From positions 1 through 64,000 of the forward strand of contig JAPLDJ010000009.1 of the NCBI GenBank assembly GCA_026391805.1: 64,000 nt of DNA, written 5' to 3'. The notes beneath the pieces were generated by a model. The model saw nothing but the letters and a program-made list of their open reading frames with translations, ran no database searches and was not told where the DNA came from. The stretch's first letter is position 1. Each line of letters starts with the position of its first letter. The DNA comes from Bacteroidota bacterium (GTDB taxonomy: Bacteria; Bacteroidota; Bacteroidia; Bacteroidales; FEN-979). A program made the translations under genes and the position numbers. This document shows positions 1 through 8,308 of the stretch, in pieces.

Positions 1-76
1 GATTTAATTCATTACTTTTATTCTTTGGTTCCATATTATATTGTTTTTCGCAATTCAATATTACGGAACCTTAGCG

Positions 77-107
77 AAGGACCAGCTATGTCTGGTTCTT
101 CCTTTTT
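77..107 (+). terminator. Possible intrinsic terminator at the left edge
   Basis: A nine-base stem (77-85 against 92-100, one G-T wobble, six-base loop) is followed by CCTTTTTAAA. This is the form of a rho-independent terminator for a transcript entering from the left on the plus strand. The gene it would serve lies outside the window. Confidence 0.5.
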
Positions 108-151
108 AAACTATATTTCAACTAAGTTTGGGACAAGATCTCATATTATCA

Positions 152-197
152 CTTCTCCGCGGAACTCTGCGTTTAATCAGCGAGCCTCTGCGAGAAA
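152..197. repeat. Intergenic word repeat, CTCTGCG type
   Basis: Variants of the word CTCTGCG occur here with TTTAATCAGCG between them. The same words recur at 2841-2917. It lies just beyond the 3' end of the LytTR regulator gene. Bases 1-151 hold no gene that I can support. Confidence 0.5.
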
Positions 198-238
198 ATA
201 AAAACTATTTTCCAGCCACCTTCATCAACATTGATATT

Positions 239-955
239 TTATGCCAGGAAATTTTTATCGAGGTAGTTCTGGAATTTGGCCTTGTACTGCTCGCTGACCG
301 GGATGTAGACATTACCATCGAAGATGATCCTGTTCCGCTCGATCACGGAGATCTTGGAGAGGTTGATGATAAATGACCGGTGTACCCTCATGAAGCGGTC
401 TTCGGGAAGCTTCTCTTCGATTGACTTCATGCTCAGCTGAGTCATGACCGGCTTTGCATTGGCTAAATGGATGCGGATGTATTCGCTCATGGCTTCGATG
501 TACTTGATCTCATCAAAGTTTATCCTGAGGATCTTGTATTCCGATTTTATAAAGAGAAAATCCTTGTTGCTGGAAACCTCGGCCGGTTTCTTCTGCAGCG
601 CATCATACCAGGCTTTGGCCTTGTTGGCCGATCTCAGGAAATCGGCGTAGCTGATGGGTTTCAAAAGGTAATCGACGGCATCGACCCTGAAGCCCTCCAG
701 TGCATATTCACTGTAAGCTGTTACAAAGACAACCAACGGTGGATTTTCCAGTGTTTTCACGAACTCCATTCCACTGAGGTCAGGCATGTTGATATCGACG
801 AACATCAGGTCAACCAGTGTCGTATCAAGTAGTTCAATAGCCTGCAGAGCGCTTTCGCAAAGTCCTGCCAGTTCAAGAAATGGTGTCTTTTTGATGTATT
901 CCGCGATCTGCTTGAGCGCAAGAGGTTCATCGTCGATTGCAATGCATCGGATCAT
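239..955 (-). CDS. LytTR-family response regulator
   Basis: A 238-residue cytoplasmic transcription regulator. Residues 1-120 form a receiver domain: acidic pocket DDE near residue 8, phospho-acceptor Asp54 in FVDINMPDL, Thr in FVTAYS and Lys in LLKPISY. Residues 130-235 form a LytTR DNA-binding domain (FIKSEYKILRI, RFMRVHRSFIINL), which binds DNA through beta strands rather than a helix-turn-helix. The start overlaps the end of the upstream kinase gene by four bases, so the two are almost certainly co-translated partners. The target genes are unknown; the two LTxxQ-like envelope genes directly upstream are the nearest candidates. Confidence 0.93.
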   Translation of the reverse strand: MIRCIAIDDEPLALKQIAEYIKKTPFLELAGLCESALQAIELLDTTLVDLMFVDINMPDLSGMEFVKTLENPPLVVFVTAYSEYALEGFRVDAVDYLLKPISYADFLRSANKAKAWYDALQKKPAEVSSNKDFLFIKSEYKILRINFDEIKYIEAMSEYIRIHLANAKPVMTQLSMKSIEEKLPEDRFMRVHRSFIINLSKISVIERNRIIFDGNVYIPVSEQYKAKFQNYLDKNFLA

Positions 956-2073
956 ATGGGGATGGATAAATTTACTGTAAACAGTTCTTCCGTGTCGATG
1001 ATGTCGAGGTGATACGCATCCCCGAAGAGGAGGTCAAGCCGTTTCCGCGTATTCTCGATTCCGATGCCGGAGAACTCGCCACCGCCGTTATGATTGCTCC
1101 TGCTGTTCTTTACAACGAACAAAAGCCGTTCTTTCCCCGGGATCAGGTCGATCGTGATGAAGGATTCATTCCTGTAGCTGATCCCGTGCTTAAAAGCATT
1201 TTCAATGAATGCAGTGAAGAGGAAGGGGGGAATGAAAGCATCGGGAACAATCGCGGGCAGGTTCAGTGTAATTCTGACCTTCTCACTGAACCTGAGTCTC
1301 ATCAGGTTGATGTAGCTTTCCAGAAACTCCACCTCTTTTTTTAACGTCGTTTTCTCCGTTTCAGTTTCATATAAAAGGTATCGCATCATCTTCGACAGCT
1401 TGATGATGGCCTCTTTTGCTTCTGCCGTATTTGTATCCACCAGGGCATGGATGTTATTCAGGGTATTCATGAAGAAATGCGGGCTGACCTGGTTGCGCAG
1501 CAATGTCAGCTGGGCGGTCACATTTTCCTTCTCCAGCCTGATCCGTTCATCCTCTGCCATGATCCAGCGCAGACCAGAGCGTAAACCCGTATCAAAACCG
1601 ACCACCAGGACGCCAAGGATCAGGAAGTTGGCGAATGGAGGAACCGGTCTCGGCTGGCGGCCCCTGGCCTGATCCGTTTGCTCCGGTCGTTCCGGCCGGC
1701 TATCGGTTGAAGGCGGAGGATTCTCGCCCCGCCTTGGCGGACGATCTGCCCGTTCTACCCTTTCGGAAGGGTATTGCTTGATCTTTTCATCGTAAACATA
1801 CGAAGCAACCGCCAGCAACAGGATGACTCCCAGGACAGATGTGAAAAAAGAGATCACCTTCCCCCTGAAAAGAAAACGCGGCACAAGAACAAAACGGTTT
1901 GCCAGGAAGAGGATGGTCAGCGGGACCAGGATCTCGAGCTGATTCAGCATGCTTCTCATCAGGGGACGGTTGTTGTCCTCCCTGAAAAGAACGGGGGTCA
2001 TCATCAGAACCAGCCAGACAAAGACGAGGAGACCGATCTCCGAATATCTTAATGTTTTATACCGGTTGTCCAT
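952..2073 (-). CDS. LytS/YehU-type sensor histidine kinase
   Basis: Membrane kinase partner of the LytTR regulator. Hydrophobic segments lie near the N-terminus and around residues 60-105 and 162-176 of the longest reading (start 2112). A Pro/Arg-rich charged linker lies near 115-160. The His_kinase domain has its phospho-acceptor in QVSPHFFMNTLNN, and a HATPase end carries FIENAFKHG and GIGIENTRKRL. I chose the ATG at 2073 (MDNRYKT), because a TAnnTTTG promoter box at 2110-2117 overlaps the longer TTG/ATG starts and GGAAAAATAAGG precedes 2073. The signal sensed is unknown; the short loops suggest detection within or near the membrane. Confidence 0.9.
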   Translation of the reverse strand: MDNRYKTLRYSEIGLLVFVWLVLMMTPVLFREDNNRPLMRSMLNQLEILVPLTILFLANRFVLVPRFLFRGKVISFFTSVLGVILLLAVASYVYDEKIKQYPSERVERADRPPRRGENPPPSTDSRPERPEQTDQARGRQPRPVPPFANFLILGVLVVGFDTGLRSGLRWIMAEDERIRLEKENVTAQLTLLRNQVSPHFFMNTLNNIHALVDTNTAEAKEAIIKLSKMMRYLLYETETEKTTLKKEVEFLESYINLMRLRFSEKVRITLNLPAIVPDAFIPPFLFTAFIENAFKHGISYRNESFITIDLIPGKERLLFVVKNSRSNHNGGGEFSGIGIENTRKRLDLLFGDAYHLDIIDTEELFTVNLSIPI

Positions 2074-2109
2074 TTTATGATGCCTTATTTTTCCTGGAGA
2101 TTTCATTAA

Positions 2110-2117
2110 CAAAGATA
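2110..2117 (-). promoter_or_regulatory. Promoter -7 box of the kinase/regulator operon
   Basis: TATCTTTG on the minus strand matches the Bacteroidota TAnnTTTG box exactly. Transcription would begin near 2103 and give a leader of about 30 nt before the ATG at 2073. No clear TTTG lies at the -33 position. Confidence 0.5.
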
Positions 2118-2148
2118 TCCAACAATCCGTTATGAAAATTTACAACCG

Positions 2149-2795
2149 CTATTTCTGTTTACCTCCGTGTGCATCCTCCTTGTGAGGACGGGAAGCTTTT
2201 TCAAGTTCCTGGTACTTTTTAAATTTATCCGCAGAGAGGACCTGCTTTATCTTGTCGTCCCTCTTCTTTTCGATGGGCTCTACCTTCGATTTGTTCGGCG
2301 GCCCCTGGGGATTCCCCAAAGATTTCTTCAGGGTTTCCATTTCCGAATAAAAGTCTTTGAAGGCCTTCATCACAACGTCGCTCTGGGTAGCATTCAGGGC
2401 CAGTGGTTTTACAATGTTAGTCTCCACAGTCTTCATCCTCTCTTCCGTCGATGGGGGCCCGGATTGGCCAGGCTGACCTTGTTTACCGGCATCCGGCGGA
2501 GGATCAAGCGTTCTTAATTTATCAGGATCAAACCCTGCAGCTTTAATCGCATCATTGGTTTCAGGACCTCCGTGAAGACCTGCTTCCCTTAATTTTTCAT
2601 GGATGGCCTTTGCATCGGCTGCGGGTAATGTTGAGGCATTGTATTTCGAAAGGATATCAAAGCCTGTGACTTTTGCTGTGGTTTAGGCGCTGCATTCGGA
2701 GTGGTCTGGCAAAAGCTCTTTCCCTGGATAAAGCTGATGAGCATTAGCACGATTAACATGCTTCCCAATGTTCTTATTTTAATTTGCTTTTTCAT
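2149..2795 (-). pseudogene. Exported LTxxQ-like protein, split by a frameshift
   Basis: Two reading frames join into one sensible protein. Bases 2795-2675 give a signal peptide (MKKQIKIRTLG, hydrophobic core, SFCQ) and a short Pro/Gln linker. The rest, in the -1 frame, runs without a stop from KVTGFDILSKYNAS to the end at 2149, with a Gly/Pro linker (DPPPDAGKQGQPG) and a charged helical C-terminus. The switch falls at four A residues (minus strand; TTTT at 2671-2674); one more A would restore a single frame. Helices with LNATQ and LSADKFKKY resemble LTxxQ/Spy-like periplasmic proteins. It is either a recent mutation, a sequencing error or slippage. Function unknown. Confidence 0.65.
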
Positions 2796-2840
2796 ATTTG
2801 TTTTTATTATTGCAGAGGCTGATTAATAATAGTTTTATTT

Positions 2841-2917
2841 TCTCGCAGAGTCACGCTGATGAATCACAGAGTTCCGCAGATAATTGTTAAGATAAATTTT
2901 AACTCTGCGTGACATCG
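2841..2917. repeat. Intergenic inverted word repeat, CTCTGCG type
   Basis: The left part holds CGCAGAGTCACGCTGATG and CACAGAGTTCCGCAG; the right part holds AACTCTGCGTGAC, the inverted word. It separates the two LTxxQ-like genes and is related to the element at 152-197. Confidence 0.55.
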
Positions 2918-2953
2918 TTTTATACATATTAATCAGCCATTACAGATTAAAAT

Positions 2954-4297
2954 CTATTTGAACATGAAATCCGTATTGATGATCTCCGGCATTGCAATCG
3001 GTTGCGAATATTGAAATGCGCCGGTCGGATCGATGTAACCAAGATCGCCTGCAAGCTGGGTCAGCTTTGTTTTCTGATCTGTCGAAAGGCTGTTATAAAC
3101 CTGGGTGAAGGTAGTTGCATAATAGTAGCTGAGTTCACCATCCAATTCGCCATACCTTTCAGAAAGGGCAATAACGGTAGCTGAATCGGCAGTCTGCGAA
3201 GCCAGGAACTTGCGCAGTTCGGTTGAAACTGCTTCTCTTTTTGCAACAATTTCAAGTAAGGCGTTACGCTGATCGTCGACGATCCCTTTAACCTGGTCAG
3301 CCTGAGTGGTTGTAAGGATGGAGAGGAAATTCTGCCCGGCGCTGGCGGTAAGCGTCTCATCGATCGTATAGTTGGGATTCCCCATGGCCGGCCAGTCCTT
3401 CAGGTAGAAGGAGCCGAAATAGGTTCCATGACGCTCAGGGCAGAAATAGACGTCGGCAGTCGTGCTTCCTGCATACCATGCATACATCTCGCTGGCATAG
3501 GTCATGACGGCGACATTGACGTCCTGCGACAAACCCAATCCTTGCAGCGGGTCGCTCACGGTGGCGTCCCAGTGTCCGATCCCGTTAAGGGCCTTGAGGG
3601 CGTCAAACTTTGCTTTCTGTTCGGTGGTAAAAGAATTAACCACCTGGCCGAACAATTTTGCCCTGTCGTAGCTGATCCGACCGTCGAGCTGATATAACTC
3701 TGCAGCATACGCCATCACGGCATCCTTATCCAAACCTGTCGCACCGGATGGCAGATCGCCTTCCTTTAACCTGCGGAAGGCCTTCAGCAGCGGGTAACGT
3801 TTATAGGCAAACTCGTTGATCAGGTCGATCTGGTTCTGGGCCCGTTCTACATACATGTTGATCTGATCCGTAGTAAGGATATGAAGGACATTGTATGCAA
3901 TGATGGTGACGAAACTGGTATTGTGGCCAAGACTTGTGGGATCATTGTCACGGAGGTACTGGAACCCACTGTAGTCGGCGACTTTCCCCGGCGGCAGGAA
4001 CGACTGCGAACCGAGGCAGCCTGTAAGAAATGCCAGCCCGTCAAAAGAGATCGTGTTCCGCTGGGCTTCATCCGAAATGGCCTGTTCAATGTTATACTGA
4101 TCCCCGGTGGTTCCTGTGGCAACTGTTTCATCGCTGCTCTTTTTGCATTGAGCAAGGATTGATGAAAGGGCCGTAACCATGATGATGGTTAAGATCCCAA
4201 AAGATCTGTTTTTGAAAATGTTGTTCAATGCGATCCTGATCCTGCTGCTTTCAGCCCGATCCTGATCCTTCCGGTTTTTGAATTCTTTTGTCTTCAT
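2954..4297 (-). CDS. Membrane-anchored protein with two LTxxQ-like helical modules
   Basis: A 447-residue protein of unknown function. Residues 1-30 are basic, followed by a hydrophobic segment (FGILTIIMVTALSSILAQC) that could be an uncleaved anchor or a long lipoprotein signal with Cys near 51. The remainder appears to be an internal duplication. Each half has a LTTxQ helix (LTTDQINMYVERAQ; LTTTQADQVKGIV), a long helix with YAAELYQLDGRISY or LSERYGELDGELSYYYA, and a closing helix (FTTEQKAKFDAL; LSTDQKTKLTQL). LTxxQ-like helices are known from Spy/CpxP-type periplasmic proteins. It has a strong promoter of its own and lies upstream of a similar small protein and the LytTR two-component genes. 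Confidence 0.7.
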   Translation of the reverse strand: MKTKEFKNRKDQDRAESSRIRIALNNIFKNRSFGILTIIMVTALSSILAQCKKSSDETVATGTTGDQYNIEQAISDEAQRNTISFDGLAFLTGCLGSQSFLPPGKVADYSGFQYLRDNDPTSLGHNTSFVTIIAYNVLHILTTDQINMYVERAQNQIDLINEFAYKRYPLLKAFRRLKEGDLPSGATGLDKDAVMAYAAELYQLDGRISYDRAKLFGQVVNSFTTEQKAKFDALKALNGIGHWDATVSDPLQGLGLSQDVNVAVMTYASEMYAWYAGSTTADVYFCPERHGTYFGSFYLKDWPAMGNPNYTIDETLTASAGQNFLSILTTTQADQVKGIVDDQRNALLEIVAKREAVSTELRKFLASQTADSATVIALSERYGELDGELSYYYATTFTQVYNSLSTDQKTKLTQLAGDLGYIDPTGAFQYSQPIAMPEIINTDFMFK

Positions 4298-4399
4298 GAC
4301 TCTGAGTTTTTGATGTGAAACCTGATGTTAATGATCTTCAGGGTCGATTTGTTTCATGCTCATCGTATCAGTTCAGAATTCATTTTTAAGTTGATGAAA

Positions 4400-4431
4400 C
4401 AAAAGTATACTCAAAAGGAAGGGATGACAAA
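4400..4431 (-). promoter_or_regulatory. Full Bacteroidota-type promoter
   Basis: On the minus strand, TTTG (4428-4431), exactly 20 bases, then TACTTTTG (4400-4407). Both boxes match the Bacteroidota consensus. It would start a transcript near 4393 with a leader of about 95 nt for the 447-residue LTxxQ-like protein. Confidence 0.7.
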
Positions 4432-4500
4432 AGAGTTCAATGAACGGGGTGATTTTCCAGCCGGAACGGGAGATTTTATCAGCGAGGTCGGAAGACGCAA

Positions 4501-4596
4501 TATGTCACACGTTACATGTCATATGTCATATGTCATATGTCATACGTCATACGTCATACGTCATAAGTGATTTAACGTATGTCGTATGACGTGTGT
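4501..4596. repeat. Tandem and inverted GTCATAC word repeat
   Basis: At least six tandem copies of GTCATAT/GTCATAC (seven-base period) are followed after GTGATTTAAC by inverted copies (GTATGTCGTATGACGTGTG). The same word recurs at 57477-57555. Confidence 0.8.
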
Positions 4597-4606
4597 CTTC
4601 TCCACC

Positions 4607-5044
4607 CTATTCCGCCAGTTGCACCGAAAGTGTAATCTCTACGGCCTTAAGGGCCATCGAGACCGGGCAATTTGCCTTGGCAACATTGGCAAGTTCTGCG
4701 AACCGGTCGGGGGTGATACCGGGAACAACGCCCGTCAGATCAAGCTGAATGTGCGTAATTTCAAAATGATCCGTTATCAGTTCAATGGAAACCGCTGCGG
4801 TGACATTCAATTCTTCCGGAACAATGCCTTCCTTTGTGAGCAGGAAGCTGAGTGCCATGGCGTAACAGCCGCTATGGGCGGCAGCGATCAGTTCTTCAGG
4901 ATTGGTACCGGCCAGGCCGTCTTCATTTTTAAAGCGGGTAAGAAATGAATAAGGAGTATTATTCAGAACTCCGCTGACGGATGTGAGGGTTCCTTTCCCT
5001 TCCGGGCCGTTTCCGATCCATTTGGCTGTTGCTTTACGTTTCAT
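4607..5044 (-). CDS. OsmC-family peroxiredoxin-like protein
   Basis: A 145-residue cytoplasmic OsmC-family protein, the usual length. The family reduces organic hydroperoxides with two cysteines, here Cys60 (AAHSGCYAMALS) and Cys126 (KANCPVSMAL), both in the expected contexts; the NPEEL motif near 48-52 also fits. The N-terminal KATAKWIGNGPEGKG strand is typical of OsmC rather than Ohr. It stands alone, divergent from lpxD. Confidence 0.92.
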   Translation of the reverse strand: MKRKATAKWIGNGPEGKGTLTSVSGVLNNTPYSFLTRFKNEDGLAGTNPEELIAAAHSGCYAMALSFLLTKEGIVPEELNVTAAVSIELITDHFEITHIQLDLTGVVPGITPDRFAELANVAKANCPVSMALKAVEITLSVQLAE

Positions 5045-5246
5045 CGTTTTTTAGTTTTAGAAAATTATACATGATTTTTAATATTTCCAAGGATGATCCG
5101 GGATATTCAGGTTGTAAAAATAATGATAATCCGGATTCGATAAACAATAGAAGATGCTGGTTTTTCATTCAAAAATATTCCATCCAGGATGGATATTACA
5201 ACCTTAAAAATGGTAATTTGCGCCGTCAAACCATAAAACTTTCCGG

Positions 5247-6305
5247 ATGAACTTCACGGCAAACCAAATCTCTGAAATGCTGAACGGGGTGATTGAAGGT
5301 GATCCTGCAGCCACCGTTCACAAATTGTCAAAGATCGAAGAGGGCGAACCCGGTTCGCTTTCCTTTCTTTCCAATCCTTTGTACACACAGTACATCTATA
5401 CGACCGATGCTTCCATCGTGATCGTGAATAAATCCTTTGTCCCGGAACATCCTGTTAAGACGACTCTTGTAAAGGTCGACAATGCAGAGATGGCCTTTGC
5501 AAGGCTTTTGGAAGTCTACAACCAGATCAAAAGCAATAAGAGCGGGGTTTCGTCTCTCAGTTTCATAGCGCCTTCTGCAAAACTGGGGGAGAATGTCTAC
5601 ATCGGGGAGTTTGTGGTCATCGGCGAGGATGTCATGATCGGCAACAATGTAAAAATCTATTCGCATGTTTCTATCGGTGATAATGTTATCATCGGAGACA
5701 ATACTGTAGCCTATGCCGGTGTCAGGATCTATTCCGACAACCGTATCGGTAAGAACTGTATCATCCATGCCGGGGTAGTGATCGGGAGCGACGGCTTCCG
5801 GTTCGTTCCAGGCAAGGATGGCAATATAAAGGTTGCCCAGATCGGCAACGTGGTGATTGAAGATGATGTGGAGATCGGTGCAAACTGTGCCATCGACAGG
5901 GCCACGCTGGGTTCGACCATCATCCGCAGGGGGGTGAAGCTCGACAACCTGGTCCACATTGCCCATAACGTGGAAGTTGGAGAAAACACCTGCATTGCGG
6001 CAGGAACCGGGATTGCCGGTTCAACCAAGGTGGGAAAGAACTGCCTGATCAGCGGTCATGTTTCGATGACAGGCCATATCACGATCGCCGACGGAACCAT
6101 CCTGGGCGGCGCCACCGGCGTTTCAAAAAGCCTTACCAAACCCGGCCAGAGCTACCTCGGCGCCCCGGCACTCGAAGTCAGCAGGTTCAGAAAATCCGCT
6201 GTCTATTTCCGGAACTTCCCGGATATCGTTGAGCGACTGGAACGGCTGGAGAAGATTGAGAAGGAAAGGAAGGCGGAGGACGGAGGGCAGAAGTCCGAAG
6301 GATAA
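5247..6305 (+). CDS. lpxD: UDP-3-O-acylglucosamine N-acyltransferase LpxD
   Basis: Third step of lipid A synthesis: transfers a 3-hydroxyacyl chain from acyl-ACP to the amine of UDP-3-O-acyl-glucosamine. Residues 1-100 form the uridine-binding domain; from about 105 to 290 there is a left-handed beta helix of hexapeptide repeats (GENVYIG, GNNVKIY, GDNVIIG). The catalytic His is His240 in HNVEVG. The last residues, ERKAEDGGQKSEG, are not part of the usual fold and are encoded by a GGAGGACGGAGG intergenic word, which also contains the stop codon region. No lpxC or fabZ lies beside it here. Confidence 0.96.
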   Translation: MNFTANQISEMLNGVIEGDPAATVHKLSKIEEGEPGSLSFLSNPLYTQYIYTTDASIVIVNKSFVPEHPVKTTLVKVDNAEMAFARLLEVYNQIKSNKSGVSSLSFIAPSAKLGENVYIGEFVVIGEDVMIGNNVKIYSHVSIGDNVIIGDNTVAYAGVRIYSDNRIGKNCIIHAGVVIGSDGFRFVPGKDGNIKVAQIGNVVIEDDVEIGANCAIDRATLGSTIIRRGVKLDNLVHIAHNVEVGENTCIAAGTGIAGSTKVGKNCLISGHVSMTGHITIADGTILGGATGVSKSLTKPGQSYLGAPALEVSRFRKSAVYFRNFPDIVERLERLEKIEKERKAEDGGQKSEG

Positions 6306-6354
6306 ATCCACCTCACCCCCCGCCCCCCTCTCCTGAAGGCGAGGGGGAGAAGAA

Positions 6355-6460
6355 ATTCTGTGTAATCTGTGTTAATCTGTGGATATCTGTGGTGAATAAT
6401 CTTTACAAGAATGACACGAAAAACTATTGTGACCTAATGTGACTATTGTGGTGAAAAAAG
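6355..6460. repeat. Word repeats, ATCTGTG and ATTGTG types
   Basis: Four near-tandem ATCTGTG words (TGTAATCTGTGTTAATCTGT and on) are followed by CACGAAAAACTATTGTG and GACTATTGTGGTGAAAAAAG. The closing GTGGTGAA(A/T)AA is common to many such elements in the window. It lies directly 3' of lpxD. Confidence 0.75.
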
Positions 6461-6517
6461 AAGATTTTTAATGGAAATAAATTTTTTAACTTTATCCTGT
6501 ATTAAAAATCCAACGCT

Positions 6518-7291
6518 ATGAAACGCCATCCGGTTTACATTATCCTTGCAGGGCTGATTGCCTTTATTTTCATCCTTACGGCTTCCACCGATGATATGAA
6601 AAATAACAGCGGCGCTCCCGCGGGAAACACCAATTCACCGGGCGACGGGCAGAACTGCACCCATTGCATGAATGGATCGGCAACGGCTGTTGCAGGCTGG
6701 ATCACCTCTGATGTGCCTTCAACCGGGTATAAAAATGATTCCACGTATATAATTACAGTAACAGCGGCTGTTGCAGGAACCAAAGGCTTTGAAGTTTCGC
6801 CGCAGGACCTCCTCGGAAACCTTGTTGGAACCCTGACTGCAGAAACCGACAATCACCTGGTCGGAAGCGGCAAATACGTCACACATAATAGTGGCAAAAC
6901 TGCCAACCCGGCCGTATGGAGCTTTACCTGGAAAGCGCCGTCAACCGGTAATGATGACATTACATTTTATGGTGCGATCGAAGTAACTGTGCCGCCCAGG
7001 TCCACCAAAACAACAACACTGGTTATTCATAAAAGCACGGTCGGAACAGAGGCGCATCAGGTACCGGAACTGAAGATCTGGCCGAACCCGACAAATGGTC
7101 TGATAAAGATAAGGTCTGCAGAACCGTTGCAGCAGGTCACTGTTCTGAATTCCACCGGGACAATTCTGCAGTTCAGTGAACAGGCTTCCGCAGAGGTTAC
7201 GGTCGATCTTTCAATTTATTCTGATGGAATCTATTTCGTGCGGATAAAAGTAAATGAGAAGTTCTACACTCAAAAGGTGATCCGGAATTAG
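6518..7291 (+). CDS. T9SS cargo protein with choice-of-anchor V-like domain
   Basis: A 257-residue exported protein. Residues 1-22 are a signal segment (MKRHPVYIILAGLIAFIFI). The domain after it opens with GAPAGNTNSPGDGQNCTHCM, resembling the choice-of-anchor V / Reeler-like family, whose members usually have a CTxCHxG motif. Here the His is Met (CTHCMNG), so heme or metal binding through this site is doubtful. Residues about 180-257 form a type A T9SS C-terminal sorting domain (LKIWPNPTNGLIKI, DGIYFVRI, end KVIRN), so it should cross the outer membrane by type IX secretion and be cleaved or anchored there. Confidence 0.8.
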   Translation: MKRHPVYIILAGLIAFIFILTASTDDMKNNSGAPAGNTNSPGDGQNCTHCMNGSATAVAGWITSDVPSTGYKNDSTYIITVTAAVAGTKGFEVSPQDLLGNLVGTLTAETDNHLVGSGKYVTHNSGKTANPAVWSFTWKAPSTGNDDITFYGAIEVTVPPRSTKTTTLVIHKSTVGTEAHQVPELKIWPNPTNGLIKIRSAEPLQQVTVLNSTGTILQFSEQASAEVTVDLSIYSDGIYFVRIKVNEKFYTQKVIRN

Positions 7292-7323
7292 GTTAAAAGC
7301 GCTTTGCGCTGGGCGCCATTTCG

Positions 7324-8094
7324 CTACTTCGCCTCACTGTTCACCCAGACCTTTCCTTTCATCGACAGACTTTTTTCAGCGATGGCCTTCCGGAGCGTGA
7401 AGGCGATCACGATGCCGATGGTGATGAACCTGAAGATATTGACATACAGGTTTCCCGTAACGTTCCCTTGCATGGAGAACATGCTCCAGGATAGATCCAT
7501 GAACCCGTGGAGGAAAATGACCAGCCAGAGGTTCCTCCAGATCATGTAGAACCAGGCAAATCCGGCCCCGCCAAGTGCTGTAAAGAGAAAGACCGCGATT
7601 CCCTGTGTAAAGGTTTCCGCCTGGTACAGGTGACCGATGCCAAAGAAAACGGAAGGGATCAGCACCGCCGGCACAAATCCCCACCCGCAATACCAGAACA
7701 GGATCCCGAACAAAAATCCCCTGAACACCAGTTCTTCGTAAAACCCTGCCAGGATCATATCCCTGTGTACTGTTGCAAGTGAGAGGCTGAGATGAAAGTC
7801 CGAAAGGAAGCCATACCCGAGGAACATGGGTATCGTGAAAAGAAATGCCCACAGCAACCCGCTGAAGAAACCGTTGCCGATCCCGAGGATGCCAAAGGGA
7901 GCTTTTTTAAAAAGCATCCATGTGGCCACCAGAACGATTGCAACCTGCGAATAGTTGACCATCGAAAGCATCAGGTCTTCATCCATGGCGTTCCATGTCA
8001 TTTTTCCAAAGATGACATATCCGAAAAAATATTTCAGGTAGTGCATCGTGATGAAGATCAGGATGACAATGACGGATAATCTGAGCTTTTTCAT
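7324..8094 (-). CDS. CPBP-family intramembrane metalloprotease
   Basis: A 256-residue polytopic membrane protein of the CPBP/Abi (CAAX-protease-like) family, with about seven hydrophobic segments. The family motifs are present: EEL-x-FRGF (GFYEELVFRGFLFG), FGIGH (FFGIGHLYQ) and HGFMD (FLHGFMDLSW). These Glu, Arg, His and Asp residues form the presumed active site. The substrate cannot be told from sequence. The last codons (EAK, stop) are made by a GCGAAGTAGCGAAA word that also ends the GH29 gene at 44586. Confidence 0.88.
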   Translation of the reverse strand: MKKLRLSVIVILIFITMHYLKYFFGYVIFGKMTWNAMDEDLMLSMVNYSQVAIVLVATWMLFKKAPFGILGIGNGFFSGLLWAFLFTIPMFLGYGFLSDFHLSLSLATVHRDMILAGFYEELVFRGFLFGILFWYCGWGFVPAVLIPSVFFGIGHLYQAETFTQGIAVFLFTALGGAGFAWFYMIWRNLWLVIFLHGFMDLSWSMFSMQGNVTGNLYVNIFRFITIGIVIAFTLRKAIAEKSLSMKGKVWVNSEAK

Positions 8095-8124
8095 GATACG
8101 TTATTATTATCAGGCTTCATTTAT

Positions 8125-8170
8125 TTCACCACAGATATTCACAGATTATCACAGATTTGTCACAGATAAT
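8125..8170. repeat. CACAGATT word repeat
   Basis: TTCACCACAGATATTCACAG, then ATTATCACAGATTTGTCACAG: three to four CACAGAT words at 10-12 base spacing. It lies between the CPBP protease gene (divergent start) and the end of fkp. Confidence 0.7.
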
Positions 8171-8180
8171 TTGTGCTAAA

Positions 8181-8276
8181 TTGCGAGACCCGGTTTCCCC
8201 GGGACGAAGCAATCTCCTTCAATTACAACCCAATGTTGTCATTGCGAGGATGCCGCAGGCAGACGAAGCAACCTCC
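8181..8276. repeat. Two ATTGCGAG...GACGAAGCAATCTCC elements
   Basis: Two copies of a hairpin-like element run from TTGCGAGACCCGG to GACGAAGCAATCTCC and from ATTGCGAGGATGCCG to GACGAAGCAACCTCC. Similar ATTGCGAG/GAAGCAAyCTC elements are common dispersed repeats in environmental bacteria. Further copies lie at 22461-22488 and, inverted, at 63881-63912. Confidence 0.8.
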
Positions 8277-8308
8277 ATTTTCCGTCTTCAGTCTTCTGAC
8301 CTCCGTCC

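Larger units (their letters stand above)
4298..4606. other. Spacer between the LTxxQ-like gene and osmC-like gene
   Basis: A stretch of 309 bases without a supported gene. It holds the promoter at 4400-4431 and the GTCATAC repeat at 4501-4596. The small open frame across it runs through both elements and is not credible. Confidence 0.6.

Noticed and set aside
4325-4570. 81-codon frame upstream of the LTxxQ-like gene
   Set aside because: It runs through the promoter and the GTCATAC repeat, which gives a repetitive MSHVTCHMSYVICHTSYV tail.
5109-5203. AGGTTGTAA / TTACAACCT inverted pair before lpxD
   Set aside because: The arms are nine bases with about 75 bases between them; too weak for a claim.
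5029-5250. 73-codon frame ending in a four-base overlap with lpxD
   Set aside because: The overlap is suggestive, but the protein is of odd composition, the sequence is AT-rich intergenic DNA and there is no ribosome site or known family.
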